The notes beneath the pieces were generated by a model, which was given only the letters and a program-made list of their open reading frames with translations, ran no database searches and was not told the DNA's origin. DNA of 64,000 bases, taken from assembly GCA_000310025.1 (NCBI GenBank), contig FN648564.1:110946-174945 (forward strand). Reading direction: 5' to 3'. The stretch comes from Ectocarpus siliculosus. Lineage: Eukaryota > Sar > Phaeophyceae > Ectocarpales > Ectocarpaceae. Of this stretch, positions 46,532-58,971 are shown piece by piece (position 1 is the first letter of the stretch; each line of letters starts with the position of its first letter). The translations under genes and the position numbers were made by a program.

Positions 46532-49500
46532 CAACAGCGGCAGCAGCAACAGCGGCAGCAGCAATTGGATGGCAAATGCTGTGTTTCGTTGCCAGTAGTA
46601 CCACATGATGCTAGCTCTTCTCTTTCGCTCTCGTTTCTCGTAGCGGTACGTGAAATGCGGAGGGTGGCACGTAGCCGGGGTATGTATGCTACTGTCTACA
46701 GCTCTCTATTCGTTTTTTGGTCGTCGCGTCAGCCGCATACATCTTGCATCGCAGTAAGCACCTTGTCCGACATCCCGCGCCCTACCCTAGGGGCAACAAC
46801 AAAGGGGGGTTAGCGTAGTCAGACACGAAGTAGGCGTTGGGTACGGTGTGGACGGCCGTGGCTGCGAGCCTACCAATGTGTACGCCACTACGAGCGGTGG
46901 CGGAATGCGGCATGAGCCCGGTATGGCAAGCTTGGACTATTTTTCTCTCCGCTGGCTGAACAATGCGAGCCGTACCACGAGGTCGTTGGTTGTACAATGG
47001 GTGTTGCAGAAGACGGTAAGCGTGTTGGCATCATCATCATCATCATCATCATCATCAGCTGCAGCAGCTGCAGCAGCTGCAGCAGCTTCAGCAGCAGCAG
47101 TTGCAGCAGGCGCAGCAGCGAGACGAATGTTGAAAGCTGTCATCCTCCCACGGAACGGAATACCATGATGTTTTTGTGTCCCTGATTTGTGTTTACGGGC
47201 TTCAGCCAAAGCTTTCAAGGGCAAGCTTTGCGAATTGCACCTCCGTTAGATTGGCGCTGTGCGGCGTCCTGCGGTTGCATTCCAACGTCGCCGCCCGCGC
47301 CCGCGCCCGTCGCGTACATATGTGCTCTCATTCATCGCTCTGCTCGTCGTTCGCGCACTCGTTCGCCACACGGCCACAACACACCACCGTACAACACGGC
47401 GCCAGGTACCGGTGCGAGCAGGGGTCTGTCGACCGGTTCCAGAAGGGGCTGGACCACAACGTAAAGGCGAGTGTGGTGTTGCACGCTCTTGCTGCTTTCT
47501 TTTTCTTCTTTGTGCCTTTCCTCCCGTGAGCGCCCGTCTAGAGCCCGTCTACACCGGTGTTCCTTGACCACCTCCTTCATCTGCTTCATCTCCGTTCTCT
47601 TTTCGTTTCCCTCAAGCCGACGGCCACTTGCTGACGTGGTTGGTATCGCGGTACCGCTGCCCGCGGAGCCGAGAGGCGCTATTCTCTCAAACGCCGACAT
47701 TTCAGTCGATTCCCGGAGGCTGCTTGATGGGTTCTTTCTGCCCCGCGAAATAGTCGTTCTCCCTCCACCTTCCGCTACCTTTTGATGCTCGTGTGTGTTT
47801 TGACGAATCCACCCACTTTTCATGTGCTGAAGTTGGCAATGTGTGCCTTCCTAGTTGTTCTCCTTGTTCTGGTATCCTTGTTCTCGCCGCTGCTGTTGCT
47901 GCCGCCGCCACCGCCGCCGCCACCGCTGTCGGTGTGTCCCGCTTGTCTTGTAACTGGTAGGATCGTGAAAACATGCTATCTATCAACGGCGCCTGCTACG
48001 ACGTGGGCAATACGTTTCCGTGATCACGTTTGTCCTGACGCTCCACGCACATTCTTCGCGGACGACCGACGGACGGTTTTCGGGCGATCGCAAACCCGTG
48101 TTCTCATCTGCTCCTCAACTTCTGGCACTAACCACTGAGCGAACAGCCGGGCGGGTGACTAACCGGCGATCCCTTTTAATTTTCAGAAACACGTACAAGC
48201 GGGGTATCATCTCCTCCTCTGCCTGCCCCTCCGCATCAAACCTGCCTGACAATTTTGGTTCGATGGCGTTGATTTTTGGCAGGCGGTCGAGGATCCCTCT
48301 GTTCCCGGGGGCTACGCGGTGAAGGTAATACCGGAGGACCCCTCCTGCAGGTCCATCCGGCTGGTGACCGAGATGATGGTGCTTGTTGGAGAGGGGATGG
48401 GCAGGTCAGTGCTTGTACGGGAAATGCCAAGAGCAGCAGTACCAGTAGAAGAAAATCGAGTTTTCGTTCCTAATAGACGACGCACAGCCGGTGTACAGAC
48501 GCGCCGTTCGAAGCCTTTGAAGTGCGCAGGTCAGTGTTGGTACAAGTCTGTGAAGACAATCTCAAGTACGACAAGCATGTAAATATGTAAATGCTCCTAC
48601 AATAGATTCGTACGCGGGCGGTATACGGCGCCGTTCAAGCCAGCATTCGGCGTCTTGCAAAGTCTTGGGGAACGATGCTACGTTTGTTTTTCCTTTCGAA
48701 AGTGATGCGTGCACGTTCGTCCAACGGAGGGAGGCTGTGGCCTGGTTATGCAGGCGTGCGAATGTGATGAGGCGTGTGGTGGTTGGTGTGCACTCTCCGG
48801 GCACGGTTTCCGCCCGCTGGTACGGATAGGCTAGCTACATGAGTAACGCTGAATGGCTGAGCATAAGTCTCTGGTGATGAACCAAGTGTGTGTGTTCGTC
48901 TCGCCCAGAGATCGAGCAGGTTAGCGCGTGAAAGGGCGTCGCTGGGTTTGCGGTATGTATGTCAGGTGGAGGAAAAGGGTCTGTGAAAGAGGTTGCTATA
49001 ATATCGATTTGTGTTTGCACCGGGGCACGGGAGGCTTGCTTGAAGATTAGGTGCTTCGCCCTCGCCGCGGGTTACGTAATGGAGAGTGGGTGTAATGCCG
49101 TCCTCGTTTCTCCACCGAACGGAGACCACTCGCACCCCGGCTGTGTGTCGCCCTCCTTCTCGTCCGCATGTTTACCCCGCTTCACTCGCGATGGTTCTGT
49201 GTCTTCAACTAATATTTTTTCCAATTTTGACATTGGCCCCCCGCTTCGTTTGTTTTGCTCCCCCAAACGGAAAATGATGCATGCAGTGTTGGAGGCGAAG
49301 AGGGAATCCCTCTGCCGTTCAGGCACCAGAAGGCTCCCGACAGCTTTCCTGAAACCGACTTGGAGTTGCTGCCGGAGAAATACTGCAGGGCACAGGCGAG
49401 CCGTGGTGCTGTGTCGCTAATTGTCGTTGTCGTCATCTTCCATCGTTGTTGCCCCAGATATCCTCGTGCGGCGTCGGGAGATAGAGATAGGTTACCTTTG

Positions 49501-52500
49501 GTATATTTTTGACGCAGCAGCTCAAATACCTCAGCAGGGATACATGAGGTCTGAACGATGGTAGTATCACGTAAGAGGCGGAGAGATGGCACCTCCCGTA
49601 GACTGAATTTCAAGGCTTGATGGCCCCACAACACGGTGGGTGCCGAAAGACCCCATACGTCTAAGGAGTTTGTCGACGAGATTTTTTCCAAGGTCTTTGG
49701 TGTTGGCACAAGCTTGGTCGTGGAAGATTTCAGCTTGGAAAATCGGCCTATTGATAGGTGGGTGCCATCTCTCCTCCTAATGCGGTACTTGCTTCAGATC
49801 CCTATCCTTCTGCCTACATCGGTCGACGCGCTCTGGTCGGACCATGCCTCCCGAAATTCGCCATGTTTTCGCCGGAAAACTCGGACTATCTGACTCTGGC
49901 CAGCATCCGCACAACATCCATGCCGATGGCCAAGATCAGAGAAACAGATTATCCGTGGTCCTTGTAGCGTATGGTATGTGTTTGGGTTAACAATCCCGGC
50001 GAAGAGGTTTCGTTCCCAGCATCTAGGAGAACGCGCCTGTTGCCGAGGAGAGGGAAGGAACTGGTGAACCCTTTCCGCGACAAAAATAAAGCAAGGGCTT
50101 CCACCGCGGTTGAATTTACAACCCCCCCACTCCCCCCACCCCGAAATATTTTTTGTCTTCTTATCTTGTTGTTTAGGGCGCGTACAAGTACATGAGCTCT
50201 GCGACAACGGCCACCACCCCGCAGCCACACTGGGGACTCGGCCTGGATTCCTACGTGCAGTGGTCGTCTCCGATCCGAAGGTATCCCTCGAACGATGCGA
50301 TACTTCGTCGGTTTGTTGACCGAATGGAGCCGTTACCCTCTCAAACTTGCAACACGCAGTTATAGTCAGCGCCAGGCCTGCTGTGATGTGGCGCAATGGT
50401 GCGAGCATCGTCAAGGCCGGTTTGGCTTTCTCACCTGCAGGTTATCTAACAACAGGCCGACGAAGGCGGGCACGAGGTTTGTCGTGCCCCGTTCGAGCAC
50501 GTCCCCGTGGGTCTTCTCTGCAAGGTCGCAGGCCTCGTGTTTCTCTCCCCCCCCCCCCCGCTCCCCCCGGCTGTCGGCCCGGTCCGTCTTCTCGAATCCC
50601 GTGGTCAGCTAATATGCGTTCCGACATGTCCTGCAGAACATCATATCGTTACAATGGAACACAAACAAGAAACAGAACGGTGCACGGAAGAAAAAACGAA
50701 GCTGCGCAACGCCCCGGGTACGTTTCATCACTGTGGCGTCTGCGTAGACGACGGAGATTGGCGCTGTCTTCGTCGTTACGGACGCGTGTGGCCCGGGCCC
50801 GGGCGAACTTCGTCGAATTCTTGTCAGAATCGAGTCGGGGCGAAGCGTAATGCAAGAGCTGGTGCAGTGGAACTGTTCGGAACGATGCGCGGTGGTGATG
50901 GCAGATGATCCAGAGGGCTCCAGCGTAATTCTCGGGCTCGTTCCAGATACACCATGTGTGCGACTCCTTACCGAGAAAGGATGCTCAACTTTCCCCCGTA
51001 CCAGCGAGCGCGTGATAAGTGTGTTTGGGGCGTCAGGAGAGTTTCATAGAAAGAAGGTGGTTTTGACAATCACAGGGATGATGAGGATGCTGGGTTTTGA
51101 TGTCCTCCCCGACCCGATGATGACGGTGATTTTGGACAACCTTAACGGTGATGCAACCACGCCGTCATACCCTTCGTTCATCCCGCTCGTTGTGGAGACT
51201 GGCGGTCATGCGTGCGTGTCTCCAATGTATCCGTAGCCCGTCTGTCATTCTTCTCTCTCTTTCCCGGCGTGTTTCTGCGTCCGTACACCGTACTTGACAT
51301 CTCACTTCATCCTATGTTCGCACATGTCGTTTCCTTCCCCATTTCCCCCCCTCGCCTTTTTTTCTCTTGCTTTCTGTTTTGTCGCTGGGGCTCTCCTGGG
51401 TCGCGGCCCAATCCCCAAACGCTTCAGATACTTGGACCTACTCGCACACTACCAGGTGAAGCGGTGGCTCCTTGGGCAACCTACCCTCGACGGGTCGTTG
51501 GTGATGGCCCAAGTCGAGGCCGGCGATGGAGCCGTGCAAACCGCTAACATGGTAAGACGTGGTGCGCGGGTCGGCGGGAGGGGGATACTGGTAGGGGTTT
51601 AAGAGAGGGGCGTCACACGCCGAAGCTAAAGTCTAAGAAGTCCGGTGGCCTCGGCCGTTTGTGTGCAATTCTCCGGAGTTTTTTTATTCTCTCAAAGTCC
51701 GTACTTTCTCTTTCATACCCCATCTTGTGGTAATCCTGTTTGAGACGGAGCACCGTCCATACGCTTAGTAGAGGCAGCCACTAATTTCAAGTTATTGGAG
51801 GAGTGTAAGGGGGACTCATGTACACATTGCCTTTCTGGTCATGACTTTATAGGCCATCGATAATGTATCTTGGTTGGCAACGACTTCTTGTCGTTCCCTT
51901 GCTCACTAGACCTGTCGAGGAACGAACAAAAATAGAGGACAGAGATGCGACGAGTGCACGGCAACGGCTGCAAGGGGGGGGCGGGCTAGAAGTGGCATGG
52001 GGGAAGGGTCTTGCTTGCCCCCTTGATAGTGACGAAATCCGGTTCATGCTTGGCGACAAGCGCTTTCTCCCACCACAATCGTGTACTGTTGACGCCCCAT
52101 GTGTGTTCGCCCTCTCGGTGCCCCGCCCCCCTCCTGCGCCCGCGTTGTTTTGGGCTCCGACTCCGATGCCTGATTCATTGCGTGCATCGTTCTCGCGCGC
52201 TTTTCATGGTAAAAGGTGATGCGCAAGACCAACAAGTACTGGGTTACGGAGTACCTTTCGAAGCTGGTGGGAAGGTAAGGCTAATCCCACGCCAAACGTG
52301 TTACAGATGGGTTGTACGGCACAGCAGTCCTCCCTAATTATCAAACGAGGGCGATTGATTACGCAGGTGGACGGTAGGGGGTCTCGCGGAGAGAAATCTC
52401 TCACTTGTGTGGCCTCGCGCGGGAGCTTCGCTCATTGGAGAAGACAACACACTCTGGGGCAGTTTAGTGGCTACAATAGCTGTTGTTTACAGGCATGGAC

Positions 52501-53549
52501 GAGGAAGAAATACCCACACAACTCTTCAAGGAGTGCAGCGTTTTTCTCACTCCATCTACGGCAGTCTGCGAATCACCAAAACCTGTTCTACGTAGCTGGC
52601 GAGGTTTGTCGTTGCCGGCGTCGTTCGTTTCTGCCGATGAGCGTCGGGATCAAACACGATGGGGAATTGTTATTTGAGTATCAGAGGTTCAAAGAGGTAG
52701 CATGGACTGGCAGAATATAACCACGAAACGTAGTCAAGCCGTCTCGCACGTTTTTTAGCTGCTGCTTGGGCGATAGAAGTACAACCTATGCTACGCGGTG
52801 GTCTTCACTTCACTTTTGTGTGCTCGACTGCCGTGCAGTTCTTTGCCCTTTCCTTGGCCGCGCTTGCCAATCATTACCCCGTGTGCGTGCGCGCGCGTCG
52901 TTCTTCTGGCAGTGACATGGAGGCCTATGTGGTATCCTACCGGGATGCACGAGACAAGGGGGGCAAGGTTATGTACAATCTCCTTCTCCTTGGCCTTGGC
53001 ATCACGCTTCCTTACATGGAAGCTGGGCTGAGCATGGAGCTCGGAGAGCTGGTGGTTGTACGGGTGAGCTGTATCTTGTTTCTCTGTCAGCAAGTAATCG
53101 GTTTGATGATGCGTCGGTCGTTTGGCCTCCTCATGCAGAGATGGAAGTGGTGAGCTATACGTAGGACATCCGCTGAGCCCCCCCCACCCCCACCCCAGGC
53201 GAGATATGATATCACGAAAAGGCTGGCATCTTTGTCTGGCGGGTTGCCCGGGGCTGTTGGCGCGGGCACGGGTGAAATAATGCCGGTTGGTGGGTGTGGC
53301 ATGGGTATGGTGACCCCACTTCTGCTCACAATGTTTTGTTGTGTGGCCATCCCTTCAAAGAAGAGTAAATCATCTCTTGCCTATGCCCGTGCCTGCAATC
53401 ATCTATCTCGTCGTGAAGACCGTTCATATTTGACCATCTCCAATCAAATCAATGTCTTGTGCATGTCGGCCACATGTGTTGAGGGTTGGACCTACTTGCC
53501 TCCAAGAGCTAATCGATTTGGACGTTTCATTCGCGGAGTCCGTGCCTAG
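41365..53549 (+). CDS. RNase II/R (RNB domain) exoribonuclease, predicted plastid-targeted
   Basis: A 3'-to-5' exoribonuclease, probably for plastid RNA maturation or decay. Exons: 41365-42185, 42519-42696, 43080-43271, 43779-43910, 44744-44946, 45641-45734, 46337-46452, 47406-47460, 48283-48404, 49287-49410, 50177-50280, 51428-51551, 52216-52274, 52913-53063, 53199-53549. Phase closes, giving about 941 residues. The N-terminus (MALNLAPAAAVVAALAIGC, then VSGFMLPSHAF) is a signal peptide plus transit peptide with Phe at the cleavage region. The catalytic acidic motif spans exons 4-5 (AIDSEDTNE then VDDGLSVE). Further RNB blocks: WVHIADVSRWVPEGSPLYEE, YRCEQGS, LVTEMMVLVGEGMG, GIPLPFRHQKAPDS and GLGLDSYVQWSSPIRRYLDL, closest to cyanobacterial/plastid RNase R. 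The tail (RKTNKYWVTEYLSKL, then a beta-rich segment) fits the C-terminal RNA-binding part. The exon 10 donor and last exon are less certain. An assembly gap lies in intron 5. Confidence 0.85.
45037..45062. repeat. 26-bp poly-G at assembly gap edge
   Basis: A G homopolymer runs directly into the N block. Further G-runs lie at 45255-45276 (22 G) and 45424-45436 (13 G) in the same intron. Confidence 0.95.
45063..45162. other. Assembly gap, exactly 100 N
   Basis: A run of 100 N, the usual placeholder for a gap of unknown length, in the RNase intron between exons 44744-44946 and 45641-45734. Coding phase across it closes (phase 2 into 1), so no coding sequence appears to be missing. Confidence 0.98.
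46500..46563. repeat. CAG/CAA trinucleotide repeat
   Basis: Interrupted CAG repeat about 50 bp downstream of the RNase exon 46337-46452, within the intron. Confidence 0.92.
47029..47130. repeat. ATC then CAG-type repeats
   Basis: A run of ATC triplets (about 47029-47056) is followed by interrupted GCAGCA/TGCAGC repeats to about 47130, in the RNase intron before exon 47406-47460. Confidence 0.9.
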
Positions 53550-53638
53550 AACGTGTGACGATTTGGATTGGGTAACGCTGGAACAAGGATTTCTCCGCCT
53601 CCCCGCCCACCCCGAAGAAATGAAACAGCGGCTCATGT

Positions 53639-54067
53639 CTAGGGTCCTGCCGAAGACGACATCGCAAAACAACGACGCCCGTCTGCCCCCCACCCAAATG
53701 CAAACAAAAAGGTGGTGGCGTCCTCGGCGCGAAGCCTCTTTACCAAGATCTCTTGGAGACGAATGTCCTCGGCAGAGAGGTCAGCGAGTGACGGCCGGTT
53801 AAAGGACGAGGCTGCCCTCGCCGGCCTCCCGGACGGGGGAGGGGTGGCGGGGTCCGTAGCGTCGAAAAATGGCGTCGTGAGCAGCAGTAGCGGTGGAGAC
53901 AGTACCGGAGACGGAGATAACTCGGGGAGCGGCGGGGAGGCTTCTGCGGGGGGCGGGGGCGTCGCAGCTGTGGGCAGTAGTCCCGACGGGAGATCAAGCG
54001 ACGCAACGAGATGGCCGTAGCGAATAAATAGAGCGGGGAGAGTTAGTGGGAGTTTTATAGACCGCAA
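53639..54067 (-). CDS. Uncertain Pro/Ser-rich open frame
   Basis: A 142-codon minus-strand frame begins 90 bp past the RNase stop. It is Pro/Ser/Ala-rich and then has a charged helix-like stretch (SLADLSAEDIRLQEILVKRL). An acceptor-like site near 53972 would allow a shorter exon from there. No family was recognised. It may be a 3'-terminal exon of an unseen gene or a chance frame in GC-rich DNA. Confidence 0.22.
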   Translation of the reverse strand: MRSIKLPLTLPALFIRYGHLVASLDLPSGLLPTAATPPPPAEASPPLPELSPSPVLSPPLLLLTTPFFDATDPATPPPSGRPARAASSFNRPSLADLSAEDIRLQEILVKRLRAEDATTFLFAFGWGADGRRCFAMSSSAGP

Positions 54068-54772
54068 ACGGGGATAGTTTTGTCAGTGGAAACGAGGAGG
54101 AGGAGGTTCCAGCAGAGTTTGGAACTAGACGCGAATCTATACGCGGAGCAGACGTGCACATTGCGACTGCGTGTGGTAGGGGTATCGACACCCAGTTAAA
54201 CCAGCGCAACACTCGGGTACAGGCGTGCGAAGGATGAGCGTTTGCGTGAGGGCAGCGGGCAAGGGATGTGCCGGGGATGTGAGTGTGCGACATGCAAGGA
54301 GTACTTTTTTGGAACGTGGGACGCAACACATGAGCAGGAAAAGGGAGCACGTCATTGTTTGAGGGCGGTCGGCGGGCTCATTACCCGATCCTTTTCATTC
54401 AACGCCTGCCTCCAGTTGGCACCCAACAGCTGCTACAAGCCAGCATGTTGCGGGCCATCCTCACCACGTGCGGGAACAATGGGTTCCATTCGTGAGTAAC
54501 GTGATGGTTGATGATGGGACAGCGAGCTATGTGTCCAAGGCGGAAAGAAAAAACAAGTTACTGTATGCATAGAGAGCACACGACTAAAAAACCGAGAGCA
54601 GCCCACAAATATTCTGAGCCTTTACTCCAGTAAAAAAAACACGCCACTACAGGGTTTCGAGGCCACTCTTTCTTTTCCCGAACCGCCGTCTACTTGGGGG
54701 TCCCATCGCCCGCTCGGCCCTCCCCTGTTGCGTCCGAAAGGCAGAGAGATACACGTCATGCAAGGTGGCAAG

Positions 54773-55074
54773 GTAGAAAGAGTGCAGTCAATATCATAAA
54801 CTCGTGTGTTGAACCTTTCGACGTGGTGGATGAATGAATGAATGGTTTCTTTTTCATTATACCACACTCTACTACTACTTCTGTGTTGTTTTACTCTTGT
54901 ATGCAGTGACGGCGTTGTTGTTCGAATAGACTGTACGAGAACTTCATTCACCAAAAAATGGGTCAAAATTCATTCAGCAAAACATGGGTCAAAAAAATCA
55001 ATTGGGGAAGCAGCCGTGGGTACACGGCAATCTATAGAAAGAGTGCAGTCAACATCATAAACTCGTGTGTTGAA
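54773..55074. repeat. Direct repeat pair, about 40 bp, 261 bp apart
   Basis: AGAAAGAGTGCAGTCAA plus ATCATAAACTCGTGTGTTGA occurs at about 54773-54812 and 55034-55074 with one or two differences. The intervening sequence has short GGGTCAAAA repeats. It could mark a local duplication or the ends of a small insertion. Confidence 0.75.
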
Positions 55075-55634
55075 TCAAATATATCTATCTCGATGTGTGC
55101 AAGGCAATTAAGGAATACGAATAAACGATCCGTGCGTGTGTGAAACAGTTCGTAGCGTTGAACCATCACGCGTCACGAGGAGTAGGCTTGTAGGTATGGG
55201 AAGCAGACCTATAACAATAAGATAGACAGAAGGTCTTTGTATCTCTCAGGTCGGGAACTCGCTCACAGCCTCGCGCATGCCTCCAAAGGAAAACGGTATC
55301 GATGGAAGATACAGCCTTTCGAAAGGTGCTTTTCCTGTGACCGTAATATTCTCTGTTCGTAGTCGTTGCCGCCACCGCTGCCGAATCCAACGCGAAAAGC
55401 ATCCCCGAAAGTGTTAACCTTACGCTGGGACCCGAGGGGCGCATATTAAGTGTCCATTCTAATCAAGAAAGATCAACGTGGATACTATGGCGCACAAACC
55501 TCATATGCGACGCTGCTATTTCACTTGAAGATATGAGGATCAAGACGAAAGTCTGAGCAGCACACCTACTAAGCGATCTCTGAAGAAATCACGTTCTCCG
55601 ACTCTTGTGCCGCCTAGAGTTGCACCCTTCCCTC

Positions 55635-58600
55635 TCAGCAACGTCTCTGGTTTTCGATGCACCGAGACAGCCGCTCCCGCGCCAGCGTTCTTGCACTCGA
55701 AACAAACGTGGGACTCATCGCCATCGTCTCAACAGCGCGACTGCCCTCGCCCGAGCCGTTTTCTTCTACCGCAACCGAAGTCTTGTCCCGACCAAAACTA
55801 TCAACACTACAGAGACCACCACCACTGCCGGCGTCACCACCAGTGCCCGCCTCTCCCCCTTTCCCTGCCGGCGCTGCCTCGCTATCCTGGCGCGGGTTCA
55901 CGTTGCAGCGCGGCACCCCCGTCACCGCTGATGCCACCACGGGCGGTGTTGGCGTGGTCGAGGATTGTTGGCTCGCAGCAGCCGTGGCCGCCGCTGCCTT
56001 CGACGCCAAGCGCTCGGCGAGCAAAATGGTGTACATGCCGCAGTCGAAGGCGTTTCTCTGCTGGGGCGCTTCACGGACGTGCTCCACACGCGAGGGTTTG
56101 TCTTCTCCGACGGCTATTCTCGGCAAAGAGGACGAAGACACAATAGCGAAAGGCAGGAAAGGCTACTGTATGGCGGGTGAAATGCGTAACGTTGGCGGAA
56201 TGCTTCCCTATGCCCTGCGGGTCTTCGCGTTATGTATGTGAGTTCTGCGCTAGGGACACTTACACTTCAGACCACCCTACGGAATGGCCCTGCCTGCCCA
56301 AACGAGGCTCGACACTCAGCCAGCCCCTTTCTCGTCGGTTCTGGTTGCGCTTTTATCGTGGTTTCATCCTCACTTTTCTCGCCCAACATCTTCACGAACT
56401 TGGCAGCCGTCAGCTCCGCCGGCGTACGATTGCTGCCCTCGGACGAGTCGAAATGTCGAAATCTCCAACGGCTTCTGCGTTCGTCGCCGCCCGCAATCCT
56501 CCTATCGCAGACTAGGAGGCTCCTGCGGGCGACAGGGGACGCCAGTATGACAAGGCGAACGACATGCATGTTGGCCAGAAGCATTCAAGTGCACCACAAG
56601 GCATGATTTTCAACGCCTGCAAGCCTCCGAACGAAGAGTTATTGCACCGGTCGATTGAGCATTTCGATCGACGGGATGACTATTTTCAGTGAACCTCTTG
56701 CTGCCAATTGATAGATATAAAACGTAAATAGATATTCGTAAACTTGAACCGGATTTCGATGGTGGGGGTAACGAGTTAATGAAAGTTCGTGTCAACATTA
56801 TTTCAATTTACCGGGCATTTTGCTGGGGACGAATAAGTCAACGCAAAATGCCTAAGTGAGCCAACGCACTACCGCAGCTCGAACAAAAAAGCAACCCCCC
56901 TTTCGGACAACACCCCCGCACCCTCGTACACCCTTCACTAATCCCAATGCCGGGCCCGGTAAATCATCGTGTGGGTGTGAAGGCGCCTTGTGTAGGCTGC
57001 CTAAGGTTGCAACAGGCTGCGTGTGCACAAGGCGTCGAGCTGCGATTTTAGGGTGGGATTCTTCAACGGTGTCGCCCTGTACGTACAGACTAACTACACA
57101 CAGGGGGGAAAAGGTGTGAGTAGTGAGTGATCACTCGCTGTGTACGTATCTAGCTTGCCCCGAGTTTCAGCAGTGTGGATCACCGGCTTCCAGCCTGCAT
57201 ACACTTGGACGGAGGATGCCCGCCTGTCCCGAACCCTCTCCAACTGGTACGTGTCCCTTCGAGGGTAGTTTTCGGACCGCTCCTACTCAAGGCGCTAGAT
57301 TGGTCGCCGCAAACATCTGACACAGGTTCTGGCAAATACTGCGCAATCAGAAATATGTGGTTGTTTCGAGGGTTCCCTCTTTCATTCCCACCAGTGACTG
57401 CCGCGCGAAAAGGGACCCGCTGCGTTGTTGACAGGCACGAAAACCATGCTCCGGATCGCCAGCTCGAGGCCTCTGCCAAGATCCTCGTATTCCTCTAGAT
57501 CTGAAAAAGACGTCAGTGCCGTGCACAACCCACACACGCACATCAACAGCCGTCCAAGTTGTTCGCCGATACGTATAGTTTCAACGACGCGCGGAAGGTC
57601 GCGTAAAGCAAAACTTTAGCGTCACGCGTGTGCATTCCATCCACATACTGTAGCGATACTTGCACGAGACGGCCGCAGGACAGTCTGGTAGCATGCGGAA
57701 ACAAACGGTCACGGTACAGGTCCACGACCCCCCTCCTCCTGCGTTGGTTCCTGCCTACAGTTGGTGTGTATCGGAATCGACCCTCTCCGAAATATCGGGA
57801 AAAACGAGGAATCTCATGTACATCAGACGACAGCCGGAGGTTTGCAGCCGATGCTTCGTTGAAAGGTTTCCCGAAGAGTAGGGAGGCTCTGCTGCACGTA
57901 AGCAAGCGCTGCTGTCAGGCTCCATAGTCCACCTCGAGGTACCCAGTACTCAGAGTGGAGAGGGGTGGGATCCTTTTCTCCTCTGCCCGATTTGCGGATA
58001 CCGAGGAGGGTGCACCGAAGGTGAAACCATCAACATGTAAGTCATCGGAAAGAGGAGGTCCAGATTTTCTACGCGTGTATCCCATTCAAAAGACCCCTCC
58101 CGCTTTTAGCAGGCTCTACTCCCGAGGAACCGATGGGGCGGTACAAAAGAAGGAAAGACTAACTCTCGTCCCCCCCCCCCTACGGATCGCATAAAGCGGT
58201 TCTTCACGTCAGCGTCTTGGGGTTTCTCACCGTCGCACTGGTTCATCATGCACGACACCACCGCGGGGTCCATGAAGAGGAGATCCGTCCTCCCCGGGAA
58301 CACCTCGTGCTCCAACACCCTGTTAGCCAGCGATGTCCACGTTGTCGTTGGACCGACGAAACAAACAGGCACGAATGTAATAGGCAGGAACAGTTGCAGC
58401 GGGTAGGTGCCTCGATTTTGGAATTCGAAGGGATTACAGTACAGTAGATGAGGGGAGTGGTTTGCGCCAGCGAAGGAAACTGCTTCCTCGAAGCTAGCTC
58501 TGTCGCGCTGGCACACGTGGCCTCTACTCAGGCGGGTCTAGCCGATTGGTCCTCAGTACACAAAATACACAAAATGTCTCTTAAGTCTGTGGCATGCTAT

Positions 58601-58971
58601 CTTACAATCAAAATTCTTTGCTGTTACACTGATCGTCCCGCAACTCAACTCGTTCATAAAGATCAGGGATGGGCCCTGAATGCTGGAGAAGAAGAGAGGG
58701 CCCACAACGGGTTCGACATTGCTTCCGTTCGTGCGTATATGCGACAGTAAGAGGCTAGCATGTCCACGTGCACGCACGGTGCACGTGTCACAGAAAACAC
58801 AACAAGCGAGACAGTATTTCTGTAGAAACGCATGGTTAGAACAAATGGTGGTATGCATAGTTACCTGAAAAACCAATTGATGCAGTTGTCGTTGAGCCAC
58901 TCGCCGTCGCCGAAGAGTGCCACATCGGTGTCGTACACCACGGCGTCGTGGTAGTTGAGAACTTGCGTCAT
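55635..58971 (-). CDS. SENP8/NEDP1-like cysteine protease (C48, deneddylase type)
   Basis: Family members cleave NEDD8 precursors and remove NEDD8 from proteins; ATG8- or SUMO-like substrates cannot be excluded. Exons in transcript order: 58865-58971 (MTQVLNYHDAVVY...GEWLNDNCINWFF), 58231-58319, 57392-57494 (ending SRGSHW), 56374-56522 (SLLVCDRR...FRHFDSSEGSN) and 55635-56113. Total 927 nt, 308 residues; phase closes at each junction. The catalytic triad is complete: His in SHW, Asp in HFDSSEG and Cys in NAFDCGMY, with the oxyanion Gln in APQQRN. The order and spacing follow human SENP8 (212 residues). The extra length is mostly a Gly/Ser/Ala/Pro-rich segment after the Cys motif. Start: ATG at 58971, directly before the conserved N-terminal strand. 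The Trp of SHW is split by the intron (TG then G). Confidence 0.9.

Larger units (their letters stand above)
53550..55634. other. Convergent intergenic region between RNase and SENP8-like protease
   Basis: Contains the uncertain minus-strand frame at 53639-54067 and the direct repeat pair at 54773-55074. No tRNA or mobile element was recognised. Confidence 0.4.

Noticed and set aside
50850-51236. 128-codon plus-strand frame with MADDPEGSSVILGLVP
   Set aside because: It sits in the RNase intron between exons ending at 50280 and starting at 51428, where codon phase already closes without it, and shows no known domain.
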